64,000 nt of DNA, from the NCBI RefSeq assembly GCF_003515705.1, contig NZ_QWEH01000007.1:124001-188000 (forward strand). The letters are read 5' to 3'. The notes beneath the pieces are model-generated. The model did no database searches. It was not told the DNA's origin and was given only the letters and a program-made list of their open reading frames with translations. Below are positions 9,601-19,500 of the stretch, one piece after another. This stretch comes from Oceanobacillus profundus. Its GTDB lineage: Bacteria; Bacillota; Bacilli; Bacillales; Amphibacillaceae. The stretch's first letter is position 1; the number at the start of each line of letters is the position of its first letter. The translations under genes and the position numbers were made by a program.

Positions 9601-12600
9601 TATGAACCGAATCTTAAGAGATTTTGATGAAGGGGATATCGAAGGTGCCAATAATCGTGCCAGAAGAGTTCTAAATGAAAGCTTAAGAAATCTTTCTGGA
9701 ATACAGAGAAACTTAACATCTAATGATAGCTTCAACATGAACAATAACCAATCTGACTTTTTCAAACAAGGAAATGTTGAAGTTGATACAGCAATGGTTA
9801 AAGATTTATATGCAAGAAACAGACTGACAAATGATGATTTTTATACAACAGCATTTGAAGGTGGAAGGTTAAGGCCAGATGTATCAGTAAATGATTTAAA
9901 GCCTGCCAAAGCATATGAAGTTTCATTAGCAGCTGGAGATTGGTTAAGAGATAACAATTTAAATCTCTTTGCAGGAACAAATAAAGGTGAACATGTATCT
10001 CAAATGATGTTTAACGAACTGGATATTCGAGAATTTCTACCTTATGGTCATTATACGTTCCAAGGTCGAGATAACTCTGTTCAGTTACAAAATGCTCATT
10101 TATTAAACGCTCAAGTGCAAGAAAACATCTTAAATAATACAGAAGGCTATGTGAGCTTTAATGAACTAGTTGCTACTAATAAACAACGAGAATGGGTTAA
10201 TCATTGGAGACAAACAAATCCTTCAGACGCAGCAGGAATGCAAATAAAAACAGCCTTCATTAACGATGGAACATTAATGGATCGAATAAACTCACTTTCT
10301 GAAACAGAAAAAGGTTTAGATCTTCTGCGAGAAGAGGGAATTATCAATGCAGATGGATCATGGAACCACACAAAAATCCCACGTATATATGAACAACAAG
10401 GATTGATTTCTCAGGACTTACAAGAGCAGGTTAAAGTAACAGAGCAGAAGATTTTATCTGAAACGGACGATGTAACACTATTTCGTAATTCAAGAAATGG
10501 AGATACTGTTCAACCGGGGCAGGCAATAGGATATGAAATGATTAATGGGTATCAAAGAGAGTTGCGATATCAAGGTCCTAACCCAGGTACCGTTATCCAG
10601 CAGAATGGTCGTGTAGGTGTTGCGTGGGAAGAAGATGCCTTCAAGTATATCGTTGAAGGGGAGAAAATGACAGATGTTCCTATCAGCAGACGTTTAATGT
10701 CCGCTATAACCGGTGATGATTCCGTCAGTATGATTCTTAACCCAAACATTAAAAAGCACCGTGACTATGGTATGTTCTTGTCAGGAAAAGCAAAAATATT
10801 AGCAGACTATGCGCATCAATTAAGTAATGATTTAGTTCAAGCTACAATAGATGCTCCTGTAACAGATAAAGCAAGCAGAAAAGCGTTAAGACGTATGGAG
10901 TTAGAGACTCAGTTTAACCGAACCATAAATCTCGCTTCAACAGTTGGTCTTCATTGGGATGCAAGTAGTAGGTCATTCATTCAAGAAGGAAACCCAAATA
11001 TACCAGCAAATAGTTTTGAAAATATATTTGAAGAGCTCGGTTTGGTGGATAGGGATGAGCAAGGAAATGTTCTCCGAAGAATCGACCAATCATCTTTAGG
11101 TGACGAACTTGCGATTCTTGAAGCAAGAGTAAGTAAAGTAAGTAATCACAGTAAAATGATAGATGAAACAGGCCGAATCGTTTTAGAAGTGGGTCATGAT
11201 AGAGATGGTAATATAACGAAGAAATACCGTCGTAATGATTTAGGACAGTTTGAGCATGGTGGAGTGAGCTGGGGTCATCGAGAAATGGGGGTCTTTAAAG
11301 ACCTAAATCTCACTGAAACCTATAATAAAGTATATGAAACGATGATGACTCAAGCTCAACAGAATAATAGATTAAATGAAACAAAGAGTATGATTGCAGC
11401 TGTTAGTGGAGCTGTCAATGAAAACCATACATTGGTTTCTGATGCTTCGACATTAAGTGTTGATGATTTTAGATCTCTTCCTGAAATTGATCGTGATACA
11501 AATACGTATCAACAGACTATTTTTGATCGAGACTACATTGAACGACTGCATGGTAATAATAATGCTCACGGATTTTGGTTGGAGCTCCCAGGTGTTCAGC
11601 AAACAAATGGCGACACAAGAAGAGTGACTGCAAACATAAATGGAAGCAGTGGGGAAAGACAAGCATTAAATCGAATTTTCATTCCATTTACTAACTTAGA
11701 AGGAGCTAATGGAGAAGTTCACTTAAGAGAGCTTCAACGTAGCATTGGTGACATTTACAGGAGAGCAGCAGATGTAATTGGCGCAGGTTCCATTGATGAA
11801 CGAGCACGCTCGATGGACGGTTTGCAGGGTGCTGTGGATCGATACTTTGATCAAACAGTAAAAGATATCACTTCTTCTAAAGGACAAACAGGGAGCAGTG
11901 TATTGAAAGCTAGCATGCCTTCATCTGGAAGCGGCCTGTTTAAATTATTAGATCCATCTGTATCAATGGCGCTTGAAGGTGAATTTACATTTATTTCACC
12001 AGATGATGCGAAGGCGCTAGGTGTTTATGATAAGTTAAAAACAATTGAGGAGCAGCGGGTAGCTGGAAAGAGTATAGATGATTTAATGGTGATGAATACT
12101 CGTTATCCAGTGTTCCATAGTGATGCTGTTCAGATTTCAAAATTGCGTGTAAGTGAAGACGCAAGAAAAGGAGAGTTTTTAACTACTTCTTGGCAATCTG
12201 ATTTAATGAAGGCTGACTCCGATGGTGACTATAACAACATTGTTGTCTTAGATGATGATAACATCCAAAAAGAGTGGAGAAGACAATATAATTTACAAGA
12301 ACAAAATCGAGAACAAGCATATCTGGAACAGCTAGGAGATTCTGCTAGAAGCGGACGAGGATTTAATGCAGAGTATGTGCTTGGAGATAATGATGCATTT
12401 CGTCCTTTTGATCCAAATACGCAAGAGGAAATGGCAGCGAAAATTGGTAAACGGGTAGTTGGTTCTGCATCTAACTTAAACTTATATATGAGACAAGTTG
12501 CTGACCAATATCTAAATCATGGTTCAGAAGAGCGCAGAGCTATTTACGAAATGGGTCAGGATTTAGAGCAAAAGCTTATTTCTTCAAAACATGGATTAAC

Positions 12601-13492
12601 CGTAGAAGAGGGTCGTGCTCCTGCTATTGAAATGATTAATTCGGTATACAATAATAACTTCAGTGAAGCCAGAAAAATACAGCAAAAGTATTTTAAAGAA
12701 GACTTCAATTTAGAAATGATGGAAAAAGCTTTCTCTGGTTTAAGTAAAGCATATGAAAACCTAGACCAAGGCCTATATAATCCTTCACTAAAGTTTGGTA
12801 CATCACGAGGATTGAACACAGATGTCGGATTAAAAAATATCCATGACTTACTTCAAGGAGAAGCGGCCATGCATGAGACTGTTCAAACGAACAGCACATT
12901 GCGAATGCTTCAAAACATTTTAGGAGTAGATAATCAGCAAACATTTACAGACATGGAAGGGAACTCTCATGTTCGAGTAGACCCATATGAATCCAGAAAC
13001 GCCCATATGCGTTCTGATCGATTAGGTGGCATGCAAGGAGCTATTCAGGAATATGGAGTAGATTTATCCGGCGGCTCTGAAGGATTTGGAAACAAGATTT
13101 CAGATTTGATGGATACTGTTAATAATAATCGAAACTTTAAGTGGGGAATTATTGGAGCGGGGCTTGCACTTGGAGCTCTGGGAGGATACAATATTCTTAG
13201 ACATAAAGATCCAATCGAGGCTCCACAAGATGAAATGCATTACACAGTTAACAACTCACCTGTTCAGCCAGCAATAGATATGAATCAAGGGAGCTATTCA
13301 GCAAATGCTGATATAAGTGTTAATGCACGAGGTGGATCTTTAAATGACAACGAATTGGCACATATGATAAATCAAGGAATGGTAGATTCACAAATGAATC
13401 CTAGCAATCCACGAATAACAATTAACACAACTGATAATACACAGCAGCTTAATCGTTTCTGGTATAGAGATAAGATTGAGGAGAATGTGTAA
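6689..13492 (+). CDS. Giant DEDDh exonuclease - single-chain RNA polymerase fusion, probably virion-associated
   Basis: 2267 residues, starting at ATG 6689, 11 bases after the tape-measure-like gene. Residues about 95-365 carry all DEDDh exonuclease motifs: ExoI FDIET (D101, E103), ExoII SYNGDSFDIP (N276, D281) and ExoIII HSATHD (H353, D358). Further on are signatures of the two double-psi barrels of multisubunit RNA polymerases, in beta then beta-prime order: VAWEEDAF (1311-1318) and GEKMTDVPISRR with K1326 (the second beta lysine position holds Arg), ILNP near 1350, GGVSWGHREMGVF near 1524 (beta C-terminal GGQRFGEMEVW-like), SSVLKASMPSSGSG near 1738, TRYPVFHSDAVQ near 1804, and the metal motif ADSDGD (D1843, D1845, D1847). 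A hydrophobic helix lies near 2152-2171. Single-chain relatives are YonO of SP-beta and the crAss-like giant polymerases. Placement between tape measure and hub suggests packaging in the virion (inference). Confidence 0.72.
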   Translation: MDEMKERLESLGLTYLPPAQGNQELVAMFNPVQRRDYYHNYNYQDNVQKMAQVVNQNNNSKDIFDNQQTYRLLNSSHSRMGQDQMRKFQDFSTANQFFTFDIETLGNALHGDNFSISEIAVQGFQRNGNKFKPSNQSLTLVGSPSQSVQNDMIQVITQLRQDPYQFNKLEDWKKRTLVDLTRYSTRTDGGVTPAVFESQNGNMINFGHNSLANTFFKDERMIASRVIEKMSNVLQHAESGLENLSENKYGLNSNQMIDQFNKFVHQNNDSYFISYNGDSFDIPKLKAFGEQAGNNPMLTPNKHLDYFRVIQTTFPNPLDLHRLLNQDASRPSTGMTKLQAFRSTLGYDTEAAHSATHDIGLEGLAGVIQESNPHIQDRIQNGKTSIGDGFNFQTEKFSWNDAPVERGQTLFALGGVRARRDGELSFAAKFDPETGVYNPINDSFNTTIINAKTFYDLEGIVDLSDGNTNRYGLKLYDQDRDLHNFIIREGDNALHEIQDFMQNRFYNWDGLDKETRRRVSDARLTDSARRQYERLFSLEKAGTGRTGGFNAAQRTYQNAKVLEERLSGKDKNIQGPDYHALRQNRITHESMMEQLRSGFDSLWNPETKSWVKNEREMENFFRMGERLISERPAFEPALKYIESHLSEPTQRDLAWNLYTKKVNEAFPMAKETIPLQEFENRRVGYTDFNTNTKHSLDMSSWSSTEQSISRYVYSRDISQNGDLTPELREDRYRERMNQFLKTLQGNDVINENTANELININNQSATVRNAIIEATDILQSKVFDFDSTVQQISLGYNNAIQQMDLATNEIMFQEAVKQVRSMNQVRINPQQVTGSKVEFSPEVERALQRLDQSRLSGLSPNNRQALESVLSSVVGNSKFNQHHVALSMDQQTANARISIYNPSNSTSVIDAISSGQEHPNALSINVPLVGEHGVHQIGNRRINARRYMDYQDGQFVVRSSTQQLADNYTRNMNRILRDFDEGDIEGANNRARRVLNESLRNLSGIQRNLTSNDSFNMNNNQSDFFKQGNVEVDTAMVKDLYARNRLTNDDFYTTAFEGGRLRPDVSVNDLKPAKAYEVSLAAGDWLRDNNLNLFAGTNKGEHVSQMMFNELDIREFLPYGHYTFQGRDNSVQLQNAHLLNAQVQENILNNTEGYVSFNELVATNKQREWVNHWRQTNPSDAAGMQIKTAFINDGTLMDRINSLSETEKGLDLLREEGIINADGSWNHTKIPRIYEQQGLISQDLQEQVKVTEQKILSETDDVTLFRNSRNGDTVQPGQAIGYEMINGYQRELRYQGPNPGTVIQQNGRVGVAWEEDAFKYIVEGEKMTDVPISRRLMSAITGDDSVSMILNPNIKKHRDYGMFLSGKAKILADYAHQLSNDLVQATIDAPVTDKASRKALRRMELETQFNRTINLASTVGLHWDASSRSFIQEGNPNIPANSFENIFEELGLVDRDEQGNVLRRIDQSSLGDELAILEARVSKVSNHSKMIDETGRIVLEVGHDRDGNITKKYRRNDLGQFEHGGVSWGHREMGVFKDLNLTETYNKVYETMMTQAQQNNRLNETKSMIAAVSGAVNENHTLVSDASTLSVDDFRSLPEIDRDTNTYQQTIFDRDYIERLHGNNNAHGFWLELPGVQQTNGDTRRVTANINGSSGERQALNRIFIPFTNLEGANGEVHLRELQRSIGDIYRRAADVIGAGSIDERARSMDGLQGAVDRYFDQTVKDITSSKGQTGSSVLKASMPSSGSGLFKLLDPSVSMALEGEFTFISPDDAKALGVYDKLKTIEEQRVAGKSIDDLMVMNTRYPVFHSDAVQISKLRVSEDARKGEFLTTSWQSDLMKADSDGDYNNIVVLDDDNIQKEWRRQYNLQEQNREQAYLEQLGDSARSGRGFNAEYVLGDNDAFRPFDPNTQEEMAAKIGKRVVGSASNLNLYMRQVADQYLNHGSEERRAIYEMGQDLEQKLISSKHGLTVEEGRAPAIEMINSVYNNNFSEARKIQQKYFKEDFNLEMMEKAFSGLSKAYENLDQGLYNPSLKFGTSRGLNTDVGLKNIHDLLQGEAAMHETVQTNSTLRMLQNILGVDNQQTFTDMEGNSHVRVDPYESRNAHMRSDRLGGMQGAIQEYGVDLSGGSEGFGNKISDLMDTVNNNRNFKWGIIGAGLALGALGGYNILRHKDPIEAPQDEMHYTVNNSPVQPAIDMNQGSYSANADISVNARGGSLNDNELAHMINQGMVDSQMNPSNPRITINTTDNTQQLNRFWYRDKIEENV

Positions 13493-13504
13493 GGAGGTTC
13501 TTTA

Positions 13505-16500
13505 ATGGCTACAACATTAGCAGTTGATGACCGGGATTCCCGTTATGGGGTCCTCGGTGATCATTATATGCGTATTGGAGATACACAGTTTTATTTACCT
13601 CCAACAGATATAAAAGTACATCGAATGATGAAGAATCAAAAGGTTTCTGTAATGCGAGGGAAAAACAGCTTGCCGAAAGAGTCTGGCTATTTTGATCGAG
13701 TAATAACACTAACTATCTTCTTCCCAGATGTAAGGTCTATAAATGATGAGTTAAGACCTCTATTGGCACAAAGTAAAAAGTGCCCATTTTTACCAATAGA
13801 AAACACTTATTTAAATGATGCACATAAGGTAGAAGCAATTACAATACAGAATGTTACAGTGCAAACCACACCAGGTTTTCCTAATACATTGCAGGCAATT
13901 ATTCAATGTTATGCATTTGAACCAGCTGCGTACATATATGGTTCTACTGAAAAGACATTTGATGAGATGTTTCATTGGCCATTATTTAGATGGTATTATG
14001 GCAGGCATTTAAAAAAGGTAAAAGTTGTTGATCCTGTCTTCAAGCAATTGTTTGGCAGTAATTCAGATAAGCAATTAACTTACTTTGAGCCTGTAAGTGG
14101 AGAGGTGACAAACGATTTTCAGTTTCGTATTGTAGCTGAAGATGATTTGTTAGCAATACGTGAATGGAACAAAGAGAAGAAAGAGCTAATTAAGGCTTGG
14201 CAGGAAGATAAGAATGGGTCTAGCTTAGGTGATTTCTTCAAAAATGCTATCAGTTCAAAGAAAGATGGAGCTAAGCCTATAACGAAAAAAGGCAAAGAAC
14301 AACAGTTTAATGAAGAATATGATGAGTTATATTCAAAAGCAATGTATGAATATGATTTGCATTATGAAACTTGGGACTTAGGAAGAATGGAGCTAGAAGA
14401 CTTTAGCATAAGTTTTGAAAACTCTATTTCATCTTATCAATTGCAGATGCATCAATCTCCTGCACACCAATATTTAGGTTCTCAGGATACTGTAATTGTA
14501 GCACGATTTAAGACAGATGATATGGAGTCTGTTGCCAGTTTAGAAGATCTTATGAGAAGGACATCCTATCTGACACGTGAATACCACAAAGAAGTTTCAA
14601 ATGGTTTCCTTGAGATTGACCATCAATTAGCAAGGCTCTATGGAGTGAAAAGTGTTGTCATTGATGATGTAAGTATCAATACAATAGAAGGTATGCCAGG
14701 TGTGTATGACATTACATTGACCTTAATGGCTTATAATCGTGCTGAAAAGAAAATGCATGAAGTAAGTGCAATGACTTTGGGGTTAGACTGGGATGCAAGT
14801 GGTACTATTGTAAATCCATACTTACAAAATGCGATGGCAGGATTTAAGAAAATACACACGTCTATTGGAATACAGCAAAATGCAGAACAACAAGCTATTT
14901 ATAATGAACATGTTATTAATGCTTTTCGTGCGGCAGAACTTTATCCAGACTTAGAGCTTCCAACATATGATGAAGTAAGAGAAGCTGGATTTAGTTTAAT
15001 AAATAATAACAATGGAGTCTTTGTAGATCCAGACTTTTTTATAAAGTATGATAGTTTTCAAGACTATGCTCAGCTATTAAGCGAATCTATTGATTCAGGA
15101 AGCAGCGACATCAAAATGTATGATGCCACTGGAGGAACTGCTACGGTTACTAAAGGTGGATTAAAGCTTGATGAAGTTGCTGATAGAAAAGTAGAAGAAA
15201 TGAAGACTATTACAAAAAACAGTGTTCCGAATCTGGGTGTTTCTGAAAACGTCAATGCAAATCAAGATACTACAAATCGTTCTACCCTTGAGATGGAAGC
15301 CTTAATAAGAAAATCTGCACAGGTATATGAAATTCCTGAAATCTATCCAATAGCTTTTGCGAAAGCATTTGACTCCAAGTTAAGGCATTTTTATGAAGTG
15401 GGAGACAATCCTGAACTTGGTGGGATCTATAATAGTAGTGCTGGCTCTCCAATTTTTATGGGGTCCAATTTAAACCTTCTAGGTGGAGATAGATCTGCGG
15501 ATTATGCAGGTGTTATGCGTGTTTCCAATCAATATGGGGATGCTAAATTAATTAGTAAAAGCATAGAGTATAATGTTGATGTTGGAATGCGTTACATGAA
15601 GTACTATTGGGAAGTTGCAGGTTCCATGATGGAAGATGAGAGAATTAATACAGATCGCTTGCATCAAATGTTAGATATTCCTAATACGAGTTTAGACGAT
15701 AGCTACAAAGCGCAATTCATTCTTATGTCTGCTCTCTATTTGCAACATGACCGAGAAATTCTTGCAGTGATGAATAAAGGGCAAGAACCGAGAGCAAGTA
15801 TCCTTCGTATTTATGAGCACTTACTAGATGTATTGGATGGAACAGAAGCATGGGGATATGAAAAGTTGCAGAAAGAGTATGGGAAGCTAAAAGTGCAAGA
15901 TTACAAGGCCACCATCTATACCGTTGATGATGACAATCCAACTCTTAATATTAAGCAATCTGATATCGATATTGAAGATACAACAGAGTTAGAAAAAACA
16001 ATGATGCATGATATGCTTGAATATGACCGTAGAGGGAGACTTGTTAGGGCTTTCCCAACATTTTTTATGACATTTATTGATGAAGGACAATTTGTAGGAA
16101 GTGCAAAAATGTCAGACCAGTACTTTCACTACAGAGCAATTAGTGACATTACATACAATAATAGTCGGAAGCAAGCTTCCAGTACACTAGTGTGTGAATT
16201 AAGTAATGTATTCGGCTCCTTAAGTGATAGTGAGAAAGCACAAGATTTAACGCATACTTCATTTGGCGATATGTTCCTTGCATCAATTATGCCAGGCGCT
16301 GTTGCAAAAGCTCAAGAGAGAAGCAGACATCGAAATTCTAACTTCTATAAGAGTATTTATCTTCGTACAGGTGTTAGGGTTCACATGAGAATGGGATATG
16401 GAGCAAACGCTGCTGAACTGCCAACTATCATGAATGGAACTATAACAAGTCTTCAAAATAATGGAGCAACCATAACAATGATTGCTCAAGACGATGGAAT

Positions 16501-19500
16501 AGAGCTTACGAATAAATTAAATGCAATGATGGATATTGATCCACAAGATGAAACCAGTGGATTTTTAAGCTCCAAAAAAGAGCCAACGGAAATTATCGAT
16601 GAGCTATTAACTGACTCACGAGGATTATGGTCAAACATTTCTGCATCACTAAGCAACAAAGAATATCAAGATCATGCACTTGGTGTAATGCATTTCGGTG
16701 AAACTGGATTACCTCAAGGAATTGCAGACTTTAAAGATTTATTTACACTTGGAATTATGGAGAGCAGGGATCGGGCTGAAGTAAATATGAATGTTTATCA
16801 GACGACGGGGCTCCTTCATGAAGATCAAAGCAAATGGTACAACCGATTAAAGGATGGTCTTGGAATTGGAGAATCAGATGAGGTAAATATTAATATTAAC
16901 CTTTATGATAAGACGATATGGGATGTTCTAAACATTGGAGCATCAGTCGGGTCTGACATGATAACAGCGGTCCATCCATTTGGTTTAAGAAGTACTATCT
17001 TTTTAGGGAAACCATACTTCCCAATCACCTATGGATATAAAGTTGACTTAGAATCAGAAAAAGTTGTTGGTGAGAAAATCAAGTCGTTCAAACAACTGCA
17101 TTCTTACGATAGTTACACATCCATTATTAGTAATGGGATTAAAGCTACGGAAGACAATATGTATACTGTTGCAGTAGGGGCATATAACAATGAGGGTAAA
17201 CTGAATGTAACCCCACCAGTTTATGTAGATAGTAATATATGGCCAGAGAAACAAAAGACAGTAAATATTGATACAACATTGAATGCTAAAGGAGTAGCAG
17301 CGTTAGGGGCAGTTCCCTTTATTGGAGATATGTTAAATAAACCAGCTAAATGGTTCTTTGATGAAGGTGTTGCACTTAAAATAACTGCTGCAGGACTACG
17401 TGATTTTGTAAAAGATATGTATGATGGTTATTTGACGGTTCCTGGTGATCCCTCTGTGAAGCCTTACGACACAATGCTACTTCAAGACTTTTATACAGAT
17501 ATGGTTGGTCCCGCAGATATGAAGGAGATTATTCACGTTATGAATCACGATGTAGGATTCATAACAATGATAAAACCTGATGTAATTGCCTACAATGAAG
17601 ATCAAACTATTTTTAATACCATTGCACGAGCGATGACAGTTGTAGCTTATGCTGCCACTAGAATGATTGCCCACAATATTTTAAAAGCAAAAGGATATAC
17701 AGGTTCATTTCCTATTTTAAACGCAGTCTGGTCAAGCACAAAAGAAAAGATGGGTAAAGCTCATCGAACATTTAAAGGAACCGCTTCTAAGGTAACAAAT
17801 AGAATACCGCAGCTTGATATTGACCGATGGAAGAAAAATGGAACATTTGATAGTCTCTCTAAATCCTTTGGTAATGTTTCTAAGAAAGACTTAGAAGACC
17901 TGTTGAAGAAAGGGCAATTAAATGCATCTAAAACAATAAAAGATTTCAATAAGAAGTATCCTAACTTAAATAAAAAAGCAAGTACAGTTTTATTGAAGGG
18001 TGAAAAGGGAGCTAAGAAAGTTTTGAGTGGTGGAAAGGCTTTGGGATCTGTAGTTAAAGGAGCTTGGAAAGCAAAGCACGCTTTATTAGGACCTGCAGGT
18101 ATTGTAACTTTAGCAATAGAAAGTGTAGTTGTATCAGCTCTTAGCTCAACAGTTGGTGAGTTTACTGAAAGATTTTTAATGAATAGGCAAGCTGTAATTA
18201 TTGTTCCTCTGAAAAAAGATGGATTTGAGTTCACTGCAGGTATAAATGGAAATAAAGGTTCAGTCGAATCCATACCAGAAGATTTAACAAAGTTTTATGA
18301 ACATCTTCCTGGACCGCTTTTAGATATGTATATAAGTGCAGAAAGTGCAAACAGTGAAGATGCAGGAGCTAGATTATTTTCAATTCGAAGTGCTTCATCT
18401 CAAAAAACAGTTGATTTAAGCACCATTTTGAATGGACGGATATCTTCCAGTCATATGTATAAAGATAATGGACTTATTGAAGAGATGTATAAAACAGATG
18501 TAGCAGCAGCAGAGAAAGAGATTGCAGAGCGCTTAGAATATTTAGTTAGCATGACACAAGAAGCTCAAAATGTTCAATATACTCATCTTCAAGAAAAGGA
18601 TTTGAGTGCTCAAAGTATTTTCTCTAACTTCCTCAATCTGTTGTTTAAGGGCAGTGATACAGAGACCGAGCAGTGGGATGGTACAGGAAGTATTTCACTT
18701 AATGGTAAAGCTGTTAATCTATCAAAGTATTTTAATAAGCTTGGACCGATGATCGATAAAGAAACAGAAAGACAAGGTGTTCCCCAGTATGCGGAAATAT
18801 TAAAAGCAAAAACAATGCAAGAATCTGGTGGTAATTATGAACGATATCCAGATGTCATGCAGTCATCAGAAAGCTTAGGACTCCCTCGAAACTCTATCGG
18901 TTTAAGTCGAAGTTTAGAGCAAGGTGTAAAATACTTCATACAGATGATGAATTCAGCAGGTGGAGATGTCGCCCTAGCTATGCAAGCTTATAACTATGGT
19001 GGTGGATTTATCAACTATGTTAAAGAGCGTGGTGGAGCATGGACACAAGAATTAGCAAATGCTTTCTCTGACATGAAAGCAAGCCAATTGGGTTGGAAAA
19101 GATATGGAGATAAAAATTACATTAAAAATATCATGCGCTACTATGAATATCCAAAAGGTGGAACAGATGACGCACCATCCACAATCGGGTCAGAAGGAAG
19201 GTCAAAATATCGATTGAGTTTAAGTCAAGCTAAAAGTCAATTGATTGAAGCTAGAGAAGCTAATGATAGAAAGTTTAATGTTACATTAGTTGGATCAAGT
19301 ACAAGCTTGATGAGAAAAGGCACATTTGATTTATTAAATCAAATAGCTCAGGATTATAAAAAGTCTACAGGGAAAACAATTAATATTACAAGTGCTTATC
19401 GAGCAAATGATCCAAACTGGCATGGTACTGGATATGGGGTAGATATTGATACCCCCAATACAATGAGAAGACTTTCTGGAGGAAAGCTTGGATTTCCAAA

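Noticed and set aside
13231..13244. Operator-like TGAAATGCATTACA inside the polymerase giant
   Set aside because: It encodes Met-His-Tyr in frame, with no -10 box or gene start nearby. Similar Met-His strings occur at 41830, 60691 and 63907, so the core ATGCAT(TAC) can arise from coding.
6540..13492. Similar C-terminal tails of the two first giants (VNYQKD ... EDEF and WYRDKIEE)
   Set aside because: The resemblance is a few residues long and cannot be separated from chance without an alignment score.
17761..18273. 170-codon antisense open frame
   Set aside because: It is a shadow of the Lys-rich helical part of the hub giant, without a ribosome site, promoter or space of its own.
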